NCBI RefSeq assembly: GCF_018614975.1 | Contig: NZ_JAGGNR010000031.1 | Span: 1-53,627, forward strand | Source of the DNA: Paenibacillus polymyxa | GTDB taxonomy: Bacteria; Bacillota; Bacilli; Paenibacillales; Paenibacillaceae | DNA length: 53,627 bases | Reading direction: 5' to 3' | In this document: in pieces, positions 41,712 through 50,253 of the stretch | How the letters are laid out: each line of letters begins with the position of its first letter | Numbering within the stretch: the first letter of the stretch is position 1 | Notes under the pieces: model-generated | The model's input: the letters and a program-made list of their open reading frames with translations, nothing else | The model's database searches: none | What the model was told of the DNA's origin: nothing | Position numbers and translations under genes: made by a program

Positions 41712-43601
41712 TTGGCTCATGCGCATAGCGTCAAGAGGTACAGGGGCTTGATGGATTGGATCACCACCGTCGATCACAAAAAAATCGCCATTCTTTATTT
41801 GGTTGCGGGTGGATTTTTCTTTGGAATCGGCGGCATTGAAGCCATTTTGATTCGGATTCAACTGATGAAGCCTATGAATAGTTTTGTATCGGCACAGGTC
41901 TTCAACGAATTGATTACAATGCATGGAACAACGATGATTTTCCTTGGTGTCATGCCACTTATTTTTGCCATTATGAATGCTGTCGTGCCTTTGCAGATCG
42001 GGGCGCGGGACGTAGCTTTTCCGTTTCTTAACGCGCTGGGTTTCTGGACGTTCCTGTTTGGTGGATTGCTGCTGAACCTGAGCTGGGTTATGGGCGGAGC
42101 GCCGGATGCGGGCTGGACTTCGTATACGCCGCTTTCGGGCAGTGAGTACAGTGGAACGCATGGTGTGGATTTCTATACCATCGGCCTTCAGATCGCGGGT
42201 CTGGGAACGCTCATTGGGGGCATTAACTTTCTTGCAACGATTATTACAATGCGTGCTCCAGGCATGTCCTACATGCGGATGCCGATGTTTACCTGGACGA
42301 CATTTATTACATCAGCAATCATCCTTTTTGCATTCCCTGCCGTTACGGTAGGATTGGTTCTGTTAACGTTTGACCGTATACTGGGAGCGAATTTCTTCGA
42401 TGTTGCCGGTGGCGGTAACCCGGTACTCTGGCAGCACATCTTCTGGATCTTCGGGCACCCGGAAGTATACATTCTTATTTTGCCGGCATTTGGTATTATC
42501 TCGGAGGTTATTCCGACCTTCTCGCGTAAACGGTTGTTCGGATACAGCTCCATGGTATTTGCCACCATTCTCATTGCCTTCCTGGGCTTCATGGTATGGG
42601 CGCATCACATGTTTACAACAGGGCTGGGCAATGTAGCGAATGCGCTTTTCTCCATCTCCACGATGTTGATTGCCGTACCTACAGGAATCAAAATATTTAA
42701 CTGGCTCTTTACGATGTGGGGTGGACAGATCCGTTTTACCGCAGCAAACCTGTTTGCTGTTGGTTTCGTCCCAACCTTCGTTATGGGCGGTGTTACAGGC
42801 GTCATGCTGGCATCTGCTCCGGCAGATTTTCAGTTCCATGATACGTACTTTGTTGTAGCTCACTTTCACTACGTTATTGTAGGGGGACTGGTGCTTGGCT
42901 TGTTCTCGGGACTGCATTACTGGTGGCCGAAGATGTTCGGACGTATTCTGAGCGAAACACTGGGTAAATGGACATTCTGGACATTTATGATCGGTTTCCA
43001 ATTAACGTTCTTTGTACAGCATTTCCTCGGTCTGATGGGAATGCAGCGCCGGATCGTTACATATTTGCCGAATCAGGACTTTGACCTGCTCAATCTGGTC
43101 AGTTCCGTCGGTGCGTTTCTAATGGGTGTTGGGGTTATCATGTTCCTCGTGAACATCGTGATCACAACGAGAAAACCAGCCGGGGCACCGAATGATCCAT
43201 GGGAAGACGGCCGTACACTGGAATGGTCTATTCCATCTCCGCCGCCGGAATATAACTTCAAGCAGACGCCGCTGGTACGCGGAATTGATGCATATTGGAA
43301 GGAAAAAATGGCAGGACATACGGAGATGACACCGGCAGAACCTGTAGGTTCGATTCATATGCCTTCAGCAACACCGTTGCCATTTGTAATGTCGATAGGT
43401 ATCTTTATCGCCGGACTTGGCTTGATGTTCAGCAAGGATGAATTTGGTAATGCATTTATGAATGTCATATTTAACAATTATATTGTAGTTATTATTGGTC
43501 TCGTAATCACATTCGGTGCAATGGCACTTCGTTCACTTTATGATGATCATGGCTGGCATATTGAACCGGAGGATCAGGATGAGAAGGAGGCTAGAACATG
43601 A
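41712..43601 (+). CDS. ctaD: cytochrome caa3 oxidase subunit I
   Basis: A 629-residue membrane protein, the catalytic subunit with heme a, heme a3 and CuB. Visible are HGTTMIFLG, the WIFGHPEVYILILPAFG segment, VWAHHMF and HFHYVIVGG for the heme and copper histidines. The start is TTG 41712 (MAHAHSVKRYRGL), 9 bases after AAGGGGG; the next ATG (41750) would lose conserved residues. The stop overlaps ctaE by four bases. Full length for the caa3 family. Confidence 0.95.
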   Translation: MAHAHSVKRYRGLMDWITTVDHKKIAILYLVAGGFFFGIGGIEAILIRIQLMKPMNSFVSAQVFNELITMHGTTMIFLGVMPLIFAIMNAVVPLQIGARDVAFPFLNALGFWTFLFGGLLLNLSWVMGGAPDAGWTSYTPLSGSEYSGTHGVDFYTIGLQIAGLGTLIGGINFLATIITMRAPGMSYMRMPMFTWTTFITSAIILFAFPAVTVGLVLLTFDRILGANFFDVAGGGNPVLWQHIFWIFGHPEVYILILPAFGIISEVIPTFSRKRLFGYSSMVFATILIAFLGFMVWAHHMFTTGLGNVANALFSISTMLIAVPTGIKIFNWLFTMWGGQIRFTAANLFAVGFVPTFVMGGVTGVMLASAPADFQFHDTYFVVAHFHYVIVGGLVLGLFSGLHYWWPKMFGRILSETLGKWTFWTFMIGFQLTFFVQHFLGLMGMQRRIVTYLPNQDFDLLNLVSSVGAFLMGVGVIMFLVNIVITTRKPAGAPNDPWEDGRTLEWSIPSPPPEYNFKQTPLVRGIDAYWKEKMAGHTEMTPAEPVGSIHMPSATPLPFVMSIGIFIAGLGLMFSKDEFGNAFMNVIFNNYIVVIIGLVITFGAMALRSLYDDHGWHIEPEDQDEKEART

Positions 43602-44224
43602 CAACCTCACATGCCGAACCGGTGAACGACAAATTGCCGCATGAACCGGAGAAAGCAACGCTGGAAGGCCGTAACAAGCTTATCGCCTTCTGGTTGTTCC
43701 TTGGCGGCGAGACGGTACTGTTCGGTACACTCTTCGCTACCTTCCTGGCTCTTCGTGGCCAAACCAATGATGGACCTACGGCGAATGAACTGTTCCACCT
43801 GCCACTCGTGGCCGCCGCAACGTTCATTCTCCTGGTCAGTAGTTTGACGAGTGTATTTGCGATTCAGGCCATGCATAAGGGCAAGCGAGATGCACTTGCG
43901 TTATGGCTTGGCATCACGGTAGTACTGGGTATGGGATTTCTCGCACTGGAAATTTACGAGTTCTACGAGTATGTGAAACATAAAGAGTTTGGCATGACCA
44001 CGAGTGCATTCAGTTCAGCATTCTATACACTGGTCGGGTTCCATGGAGCCCACGTTGCTTTTGGTATTGTGTGGATCGGAATCATCATCGGGCAGCTGTT
44101 CAAAAAAGGATTGACGGTCGTAACTGCACCTAAAGTATACGTCTCCGCAATGTACTGGCACTTTATTGACGTGGTCTGGGTGTTCATCTTTACGGTCGTG
44201 TACCTGCTCGGAAAGGTGGGGTAA
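43598..44224 (+). CDS. ctaE: cytochrome caa3 oxidase subunit III
   Basis: A 208-residue membrane protein with five helices, of normal length for Gram-positive subunit III. It carries GFHGAHVAFGIVWIGIIIGQ and HFIDVVWVFIFTVVYLLG. ATG 43598 overlaps the ctaD stop. It stabilises the oxidase core. Confidence 0.95.
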   Translation: MTTSHAEPVNDKLPHEPEKATLEGRNKLIAFWLFLGGETVLFGTLFATFLALRGQTNDGPTANELFHLPLVAAATFILLVSSLTSVFAIQAMHKGKRDALALWLGITVVLGMGFLALEIYEFYEYVKHKEFGMTTSAFSSAFYTLVGFHGAHVAFGIVWIGIIIGQLFKKGLTVVTAPKVYVSAMYWHFIDVVWVFIFTVVYLLGKVG

Positions 44225-44227
44225 CAC

Positions 44228-44548
44228 ATGTCGGCACAGGATAAGACAGATCAACAGCCTGTGAAACACCGTCACCGGACGGAAGGGCCACAGAAACACG
44301 TCGTGGTGTTTATTTTCTCCATTATTCTCACGCTGATTGCGTTTGCAGCTGCTTCTGCTGGAGGGGTCAACACAACCTTTACGATTATTATTTTGCTTGT
44401 CATGGCTATTCTTCAAGTATTCGTTCAGTTGGGTTACTGGATGCACATGAAGGACAAAGGGCACTTGATGCCGATCCTGTTTATGGCCTTTGGCTTTTTC
44501 GTAGCCTTTACGGGCATCATTATGGCACTCTATTGGGTCTGGTGGTAA
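44228..44548 (+). CDS. ctaF: cytochrome caa3 oxidase subunit IV
   Basis: A 106-residue membrane protein with three helices. The segment HVVVFIFSIILTLIAFAAAS and the C-terminal FFVAFTGIIMALYWVWW are of the COX4-prok type. It starts three bases after the ctaE stop. A terminator-like stem follows, so expression may fall before ctaG. Confidence 0.92.
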   Translation: MSAQDKTDQQPVKHRHRTEGPQKHVVVFIFSIILTLIAFAAASAGGVNTTFTIIILLVMAILQVFVQLGYWMHMKDKGHLMPILFMAFGFFVAFTGIIMALYWVWW

Positions 44549-44587
44549 AAGAGATGGCGGCGGCGCATTGCCGCCGTCTTTTCCCCT
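44549..44587 (+). terminator. terminator-like stem between ctaF and ctaG
   Basis: GATGGCGGC pairs with GCCGCCGTC (44556-44578 core) around CGGCGCATT, followed by TTTTCCCCTTTTT. Read-through could give weaker expression of ctaG. Confidence 0.65.
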
Positions 44588-44656
44588 TTTTGGAGAATGG
44601 ATCCTATCAAAGAAATGCAGGCAACAACCAAATCAGGTCACGGGGAGGTTTCCCGT

Positions 44657-45580
44657 ATGCTCGGGTTGCAATATTTTAGCTTCAACGACTTATGGAGTCC
44701 GCTTATCTTGGCTTTATTTCTTATTATTGCTGCAGCTTATCTGGTGATTGTCGGACCATTAAGCGAGCAAATAAAGGATGCAGAGCCAGCGACTGCCGCA
44801 CAGAAAATTATGTTTATTACAGGGCTGTTTGTCCTGTATCTGGCTCAAGCTGGACCGTTTAATCTGCTTGGTCACGTGATGTTTAGCTTCCACATGGTGA
44901 GCATGGCGTTCTCCTATCTGGTAGCCCCGCCGCTGATGATGAAAGGTTTGCCGATCTGGGTATGGCGTAGAATCGTACGCTGGTTGCCTACACGCCAGCT
45001 ATCGTTCCTGGCTCATCCGATCGTTGCGGCAGTGCTCTTTAACGGGCTGTTCTCGCTGTATCACCTACCGATTGTACATGATTACGTCATGCTGAATTTT
45101 ACCGTTCACCGGTTGTATTATATTGGTCTGTTTATCACCTCGATGCTCATGTGGTGGACATTGCTTAATCCGTTGCCAGAAGGCAGACAAGCATCGGGGT
45201 TATCCAAGATCGGTTTTATTTTTCTGAATATGGTACTGCTCACGCCTGCGTGTGGATTGATTATTTTTGCGGCCGAGCCGTTGTATCAGACGTACAGCAA
45301 CCCGGCAGTATGGGCTGAAGCCATGCGGTATTGTGTGTCAGGAGATTCTACGGCGTTACTTCGCTCCTTCGGTGGGCCTGCGTTCTTCAACTTCCTGTCT
45401 TCTGCGAAGGAAGATCAGCAGGTCGGTGGCATTGTCATGAAGTTTATTCAGGAAGGGATCTTTGCCTCCATGCTGGCTTATGTCTTTTTCCAATGGTATA
45501 GGAAAGAGAAACAGGAAGATGATGATGATTCGTATCCCGCAGGGGACACGGGAGGGCCACTCAATCCGGCTGCCAAGTAA
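44657..45580 (+). CDS. ctaG: CtaG, cytochrome c oxidase assembly factor
   Basis: A 307-residue membrane protein with about seven helices. MLGLQYFSFNDLWSPLILAL is the typical start; the GHVMFSFHMVSMAFSYLVAP segment carries the conserved histidines. It is needed for CuB insertion or formation of active caa3 oxidase in Bacillus. I choose ATG 44657, 8 bases after GGGGAGG, over the longer frame (44597), whose GGAG is only 2 bases away. Confidence 0.88.
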   Translation: MLGLQYFSFNDLWSPLILALFLIIAAAYLVIVGPLSEQIKDAEPATAAQKIMFITGLFVLYLAQAGPFNLLGHVMFSFHMVSMAFSYLVAPPLMMKGLPIWVWRRIVRWLPTRQLSFLAHPIVAAVLFNGLFSLYHLPIVHDYVMLNFTVHRLYYIGLFITSMLMWWTLLNPLPEGRQASGLSKIGFIFLNMVLLTPACGLIIFAAEPLYQTYSNPAVWAEAMRYCVSGDSTALLRSFGGPAFFNFLSSAKEDQQVGGIVMKFIQEGIFASMLAYVFFQWYRKEKQEDDDDSYPAGDTGGPLNPAAK

Positions 45581-45615
45581 TTAAGTCAATGTTCTGACAA
45601 GAGGGGGAACACACG

Positions 45616-46080
45616 ATGGATATGTATTTTTGGCTACCCACGATCAGTACTTCTTTCATTGTGATTAGTGCAGTACTGGTGGGAATTGGATGGATACTGA
45701 TTATTCGGGGCAAACGTGAGGCTCATCAGTCCGCCATGGTAGCTGGAGCGATTGCGGCTCTAATCTTCTTTGTGATCTATATGTCTCGTACAGTGTTCGT
45801 AGGCAATACGGCTTGGGGCGGGGACCCGGATCTGGAGATCTTTTACCGAATATTTCTGATCTTTCATATTATCCTTGCTACCGTGGCAGCGATATTTGGC
45901 ATCTCCACACTGGTGCTGGGGTTCAAAAAGAAGTTCGGGACACATCGCCGTTGGGGCAAGTTCACGTCCATGATCTGGTTCGGATCAGCGCTAACGGGTG
46001 TTGTCGTGTATGTTCTTCTATATCTCTTATATCCGGGTGGTCATACACGTCCGGTATGGGAAGTTATCCTCGGCGTGTAA
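45616..46080 (+). CDS. ctaM: DUF420 membrane protein, CtaM/YozB type oxidase assembly factor
   Basis: A 154-residue protein with four helices. The DUF420 core (IFYRIFLIFHIILATVAAIF and HRRWGKFTSMIWFGSALTGV) holds the conserved histidines. In Staphylococcus aureus CtaM is needed for heme A-containing oxidases. It follows ctaG by 35 bases and likely belongs to the same transcript. ATG 45616 is preceded by GAGGGGG. The hairpin at about 46146-46173 may end it. Confidence 0.82.
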   Translation: MDMYFWLPTISTSFIVISAVLVGIGWILIIRGKREAHQSAMVAGAIAALIFFVIYMSRTVFVGNTAWGGDPDLEIFYRIFLIFHIILATVAAIFGISTLVLGFKKKFGTHRRWGKFTSMIWFGSALTGVVVYVLLYLLYPGGHTRPVWEVILGV

Positions 46081-46223
46081 TAGTAGAGACCACAACCTCA
46101 GGCTAATTGTGCATGTGTCACTATGATATTCTGAAAATATGAAAATGGACGAATCTAGAAGATGATCCGTCCACGCTTCCTCTTTCATTCATTCATAGAA
46201 TGAGTTCGAGAGGGGGAAACAAG

Positions 46224-46595
46224 ATGAAAAAAACAGTCAATGTCAGTCAAACGTATCCACGTCTTACCGTGTATTCTGAAGAGAACTACAGAGGGAGAAG
46301 CCGTATCTATCGTGGCAACACGGGTCTTCGTAACCTGGACAATATTTTGGATGGGGTGGAGAGCCTGCGCTTTTTCTCAACAAGTTCCAATGCAACACTC
46401 GTTGTGTTTACACGTCCAAACTTCCAAGGTGGATTCCGGGTCTTCCGAGGCAACACCAACTTGAGAGATTTGGATGATCTGATCCGTGGCAATGACGTGG
46501 AATCCCTGATCTCTACGAATCAGCGGTTGACTCTGGCCGAGATTCGTGCGATCCGCGCCAACCGCAGTCTGCCTAGTGGTTATAACCTCGTTTAA
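46224..46595 (+). CDS. beta/gamma-crystallin-like protein
   Basis: A 123-residue protein with no signal peptide. It has two crystallin-type Greek-key motifs (LTVYSEENYRGRSRIYRGNT and LVVFTRPNFQGGFRVFRGNT), each followed by a DGVESL or NDVESL segment, resembling the calcium site D/N-D/N-x-x-S/T-S with the last residue changed. This makes a complete two-motif domain. Bacterial relatives are often stress- or spore-linked. ATG 46224 follows GAGGGGG with 7 bases. The operon partners are unrelated. Confidence 0.8.
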   Translation: MKKTVNVSQTYPRLTVYSEENYRGRSRIYRGNTGLRNLDNILDGVESLRFFSTSSNATLVVFTRPNFQGGFRVFRGNTNLRDLDDLIRGNDVESLISTNQRLTLAEIRAIRANRSLPSGYNLV

Positions 46596-46635
46596 TCGTA
46601 AGGCCTCTTCTTCTAACAGGTGCTAGAGAGCGGCA

Positions 46636-46688
46636 AAGGGCTGTATCCGAATTGTGTTTACACAATAACGGGTACAGCCCTTCTTTTG
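46636..46688. terminator. bidirectional terminator of the crystallin-like gene
   Basis: AAGGGCTGTA (46636-46645) pairs with TACAGCCCTT (46673-46682), with CCG/CGG and an inner ATTGTG/CACAAT hairpin, followed by T-rich sequence. It separates the gene from the minus-strand gene ending at 46706. Confidence 0.85.
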
Positions 46689-46705
46689 TGATTGGTGAAT
46701 GATGT

Positions 46706-47017
46706 TTAATCCCCGCCACCCCCACTGTCTCCGCCGCTACTATCTCCTCCAGAGTCGCTGCTACTGCTGTCACTGCTGTGATGGTGAGAATCGGTTTCCG
46801 GATGTCTGTGATCAAAGCTATGTCTGGAATGTCGCTCATGAGAGTCATCTCCTATAATGACCGGGGAGCCCGAGGTAGAGTCGGTATAACTGTTACTACG
46901 TCGGATGGGGTGTCTGCCTTGGTCGCGATGGTGACGCTGACGGTCACTTCGGATGAGCAACCAGATCACACCAATGATGATAAGTAAGACTATTCCGGGC
47001 TCTATCAGCCAAGTCAT
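46706..47017 (-). CDS. small membrane protein with His/Ser/Gly-rich tail
   Basis: A 103-residue protein with one N-terminal membrane helix (IVLLIIIGVIWLLIRS), then a cytoplasmic or external tail with basic residues, a cluster of histidines (HSRHSFDHRHPETDSHHHSS) and a terminal Ser/Asp/Gly repeat. The histidines could bind metal. Start ATG 47017 follows GGGAGG with 8 bases; a longer frame to 47305 is not supported. Divergent from the YtrA-type ABC locus. Confidence 0.75.
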   Translation of the reverse strand: MTWLIEPGIVLLIIIGVIWLLIRSDRQRHHRDQGRHPIRRSNSYTDSTSGSPVIIGDDSHERHSRHSFDHRHPETDSHHHSSDSSSSDSGGDSSGGDSGGGGD

Positions 47018-47116
47018 ATCAATAACCTCCCTTTCACTAAGTTCAGTGCTGTGTTTTATTGTAACGTAAATCAGAGCGGTAGCCCACCTCCCTTCCTGAT
47101 TCAGGAAAATTAGGGG

Positions 47117-47167
47117 TTGACGGGATATGAGATCGGTCTGTATACTGTGTATATTGATATATACAGT
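47117..47167 (+). promoter_or_regulatory. promoter and YtrA-type operator of the ABC/GntR locus
   Basis: TTGACG (47117-47122), 18 bases, TATACT (47141-47146) form a promoter. ACTGTGTATAT-TG-ATATATACAGT at 47144-47167 is a 24-base palindrome with one mismatch, lying over the transcript start. It fits a binding site for the GntR protein encoded at 48020. A further pair of ACACAGT repeats follows (47169-47185). Confidence 0.6.
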
Positions 47168-47220
47168 AAACACAGTGAACACAGTAAGCAAGATGAGTGA
47201 ATGACAGGTGAAAGGCAGGC

Positions 47221-47940
47221 ATGCATATGAACGAATGGAAGCAGGCGTGGTGGTTGACCCGCAGCCAGACGAGTAAGGATAAGCTCCAATGGCTATGGTC
47301 TGCAATATTCATGATATACACTGGTAGCATGAGCGGTGTGATGTTAGTAGGACAACAACAGACAGATTTCATTAATCCTGTAGTGGATTCCTTCTTTTTG
47401 ATCATGATACCGTTTCAAGGGTTTTTGTTCTGCAGGCGCTCCTTCCTTTACATACAGGAGGATTCTTATACGCAGATGCTGGCCTACTATCGCAGAATTC
47501 CCATCCCTGAACAAGTGGTGATGTGGTCCAGGCTACAGCAGTCTCTGATGGCGTTTGCTTACAATGGGATCTTTTTCTACGGATCGTTATATGTAGTTAA
47601 CCTTCATGCTGAAGGATTCCGATGGGATCAATATCTGGCCTTTAGTCTTACCTGTACAGGTTATGGACTTATGGTAACAGGATTGTATATTTACGGAGAG
47701 TTTCTGAACAGTGGCAAGAAATACTTGCTTCTCAGTACGCTTTTTATACCCATCGCCATTGGCATATCTTTAGTGATTCGAATTTCAGGCAGTTACGGAT
47801 TTCGGATTGTAATGGATACAAGTAAATCATGGGGGCTGCTTTCCCCGATCATGTGGATTGCTCTGGTGGCTGGCGTAGGGGGGATATGGCTGTTTAGTCG
47901 CTTGACGCTGAAGAAGCTGGTTCATCGGGATTTGAATTAA
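47221..47940 (+). CDS. ABC transporter membrane protein of the YtrA-regulated locus
   Basis: A 239-residue membrane protein with about six helices (WLWSAIFMIYTGSMSGVMLV first, CRRSFLYIQEDSYTQMLAYY between helices). I cannot assign a family by motif. Its place before a GntR regulator and an ABC ATPase suggests it is the permease of that transporter. ATG 47221 follows AAAGGCAGG; ATG 47227 is possible. Transcribed from the promoter at 47117. Confidence 0.65.
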   Translation: MHMNEWKQAWWLTRSQTSKDKLQWLWSAIFMIYTGSMSGVMLVGQQQTDFINPVVDSFFLIMIPFQGFLFCRRSFLYIQEDSYTQMLAYYRRIPIPEQVVMWSRLQQSLMAFAYNGIFFYGSLYVVNLHAEGFRWDQYLAFSLTCTGYGLMVTGLYIYGEFLNSGKKYLLLSTLFIPIAIGISLVIRISGSYGFRIVMDTSKSWGLLSPIMWIALVAGVGGIWLFSRLTLKKLVHRDLN

Positions 47941-48019
47941 AATGAGAATGAGCTTATGTACGAATACAGGATGAAACCGGCACGGTCAGGTAACAGACTG
48001 GAGTGTACCGGAGGGCGAG

Positions 48020-48418
48020 GTGCAAGATGTGAAAATACCCATTCAAATTAATGAAAATAGCGCTGAACCTTTATACCACCAAATTGAAAATCAGTTAAGA
48101 TCGTTAATTATTACGGGTCAGTTGGGGGAGGGAACACATTTGCCGTCCATTCGTGAGTTCGCCGGAGCACTGAATTGCAGTGTTATTACGGTTAGACGGG
48201 TCTATCAGGATCTGGAGAATGAAGGCCTGCTTCGTACGAAGCAGGGGACAGGTACATTTGTGGCCCAGGTGGAAGCCGGCGACAGAGAAAATTATAGATT
48301 AAAGGCCGCACAGGAAGCGATGCAGGCAGCGGTGCAGTCCGGGAAATCGGTAGGCTGTACGGAAGAAGAGATGGAGAGCCTGTTCCGGGAAGTCCTGAAG
48401 GCTATTTATGTGAAGTAA
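48020..48418 (+). CDS. GntR-family regulator, YtrA subfamily
   Basis: A 132-residue protein: an N-terminal winged helix (PLYHQIENQLRSLIITGQLG, then LPSIREFAGALNCSVITVRR) and a very short effector region, as in YtrA-type GntR proteins, which control ABC transporter operons and often respond to cell-wall antibiotics. A GTG at 48020 has GGAGGG 4 bases before it, and another at 48029 has GAGG at 9 bases; the start is uncertain. It likely binds the palindrome at 47144. Confidence 0.82.
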   Translation: MQDVKIPIQINENSAEPLYHQIENQLRSLIITGQLGEGTHLPSIREFAGALNCSVITVRRVYQDLENEGLLRTKQGTGTFVAQVEAGDRENYRLKAAQEAMQAAVQSGKSVGCTEEEMESLFREVLKAIYVK

Positions 48419-48433
48419 GGGAGTGATTCATAC

Positions 48434-49330
48434 GTGGAACCGATAGCAATCCAGTTGAACGGCGTATCCAAAATGCGAAAACGCAGAGTTATTGGCCCGA
48501 TTGATCTGACCATCCCGGAAGGGTATATAGTCGCTATTCTCGGTCACAACGGTTCAGGCAAAAGCACCCTTCTTAACATGTTGCAGCAAGTAGTGCTGCC
48601 AGATGCTGGGCAGATTATATGGTTTGGTCAGGAACATGATGGGCCACTTCCCATTGAACTGAGACAACAGATTGGTTTTGTGGCAGATAACGCTGGCTCG
48701 GAAGAGAACCGGATAACAGCACGGGAAGCGGCCCATTTCCGGGCGTACTGGTACCCGCGTTGGGATATGAAGTTGTTCGACCAACTGATTCATGATATGG
48801 AAATCCCTGTTGATGTGAAGCTGAACAAGATGTCCAAGGGAGAGCGGCGAAAATTTGAGATTGCAGCTGCAATTGCAGCTCGCCCAAGACTGTTGCTTTT
48901 GGATGAGCCTTCATCAGGACTGGACCCCTTTGCCTGGAAAGTGATGGTTGAGCAGTTCCGTACCTATATGGCGGGGGGAGACACCACGATTCTGATTGCC
49001 ACACATATTGCGGACGAAGTCAAAAGGCTTGCGGATTACATCGTATTGATGCACCGTGGTCAGTCGCTGGGGATGGCCGAGAAAGATATGGTGCTCGATC
49101 AGTGGAAGGAAGTCTGGTATGAAGGAGATTTAAGGCCAGAGAGTATCCCGGGTGTTGTGGAATCTTCTTTGGAAGAGGGAGGTCTGGTTCGCGTAATTAC
49201 AACCCGGGTCAGCGAAGCGCAGGAAAGGATGGAGCTGTCGAATAACCGAGTATTGAAAATCCGTAACTTGGAATTGGATGAAGTACTGGCATTCTGGATT
49301 GCCGGGTATGCACCCGTACAGTGGAAATAA
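48434..49330 (+). CDS. ABC transporter ATP-binding protein of the YtrA-type locus
   Basis: A 298-residue ATPase with Walker A GHNGSGKST (about residue 38), a variant signature MSKGERRKFEIA, and Walker B RLLLLDEPSSGLDP. It drives the transporter whose membrane part is probably at 47221. The start is GTG 48434, 15 bases after the regulator stop. The signature differs from LSGGQ, as is usual for this group. Confidence 0.88.
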   Translation: MEPIAIQLNGVSKMRKRRVIGPIDLTIPEGYIVAILGHNGSGKSTLLNMLQQVVLPDAGQIIWFGQEHDGPLPIELRQQIGFVADNAGSEENRITAREAAHFRAYWYPRWDMKLFDQLIHDMEIPVDVKLNKMSKGERRKFEIAAAIAARPRLLLLDEPSSGLDPFAWKVMVEQFRTYMAGGDTTILIATHIADEVKRLADYIVLMHRGQSLGMAEKDMVLDQWKEVWYEGDLRPESIPGVVESSLEEGGLVRVITTRVSEAQERMELSNNRVLKIRNLELDEVLAFWIAGYAPVQWK

Positions 49331-49347
49331 CCGAAGGGAGACGATAA

Positions 49348-50253
49348 ATGATGAACCGATTGGAATTGAAGCAAGTCGTCAAGCAATATGCAGACAAAAC
49401 AGCCGTTAATGGAGTCACGCTCAATGTAAAAGAGGGGGAGATCTACGGACTGCTCGGAGCCAATGGTGCAGGTAAAACAACAACAATGCGCATGGTGCTT
49501 GGACTGATTCACCCTGACGGAGGGAATATCCTGTACAACGGCAAGCCCTATGGTACGGAGTTGCAACAGATTATGGGTTATCTTCCGGAAGAGCGAGGAT
49601 TGTACCCGAAGGTGAAAGTCAGCGAACAGATTAATTACCTGGCTCGGCTTCGCGGTATGAATGGCAAGGACGCAGATCAGAGTCTCAAGTACTGGCTGAA
49701 TCGGTTTGAGGTACCTGAGTATTACGATAAGAAAATTGAGGAATTATCCAAAGGTAATCAGCAGAAAATGGGCTTTATCGCAGCCGTAGTGCATAGACCG
49801 CAGATTCTTATTCTGGATGAAGCGTTCAGCGGGCTGGATCCTGTGAATGTGGAATTACTCAAGTCCACCGTCAAAGAATTGCGTGATGAAGGCACGGCCA
49901 TTCTGTTCTCAACACATCGTATGGAGCACGTTGAAGAGTTGTGTCGTCAGATCACCATTCTGCATCGTTCCAACACGGTGGTACAAGGAGAGATCAAAGA
50001 GATCAAGAGCCGGTATCCGCGTGAACAGGTATTCCTGGGTACGATTGGTAGTGTGGAAGGACTCGAACAGTTGTCTGGTGTGAAGAAAGTCGAGCGGAAT
50101 GAGCGCGGGTACCTGATACATATTAGTCAGGTGGAAGCGGCTCAAGAGATTCTCAGAACAGCCATGACCCAGACGACAGTGGAACACTTTGAACTGAAGG
50201 AACCAACGCTTAACCAAATCTTTATTCGTGAGGTAGGTGAGTCGAATGAATAA
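49348..50253 (+). CDS. ABC transporter ATP-binding protein (YhaQ/NatA type)
   Basis: A 301-residue ATPase with Walker A GANGAGKTT, signature LSKGNQQKMGFIAAV, Walker B ILILDEAFSGLDP, and a C-terminal DUF4162-type tail. This matches the YhaQ/NatA group that exports sodium or other compounds. ATG 49348 follows GGGAG with 7 bases. It overlaps the permease gene by eight bases. It begins 17 bases after the YtrA-type ATPase gene, so it probably shares that transcript. Confidence 0.88.
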   Translation: MMNRLELKQVVKQYADKTAVNGVTLNVKEGEIYGLLGANGAGKTTTMRMVLGLIHPDGGNILYNGKPYGTELQQIMGYLPEERGLYPKVKVSEQINYLARLRGMNGKDADQSLKYWLNRFEVPEYYDKKIEELSKGNQQKMGFIAAVVHRPQILILDEAFSGLDPVNVELLKSTVKELRDEGTAILFSTHRMEHVEELCRQITILHRSNTVVQGEIKEIKSRYPREQVFLGTIGSVEGLEQLSGVKKVERNERGYLIHISQVEAAQEILRTAMTQTTVEHFELKEPTLNQIFIREVGESNE

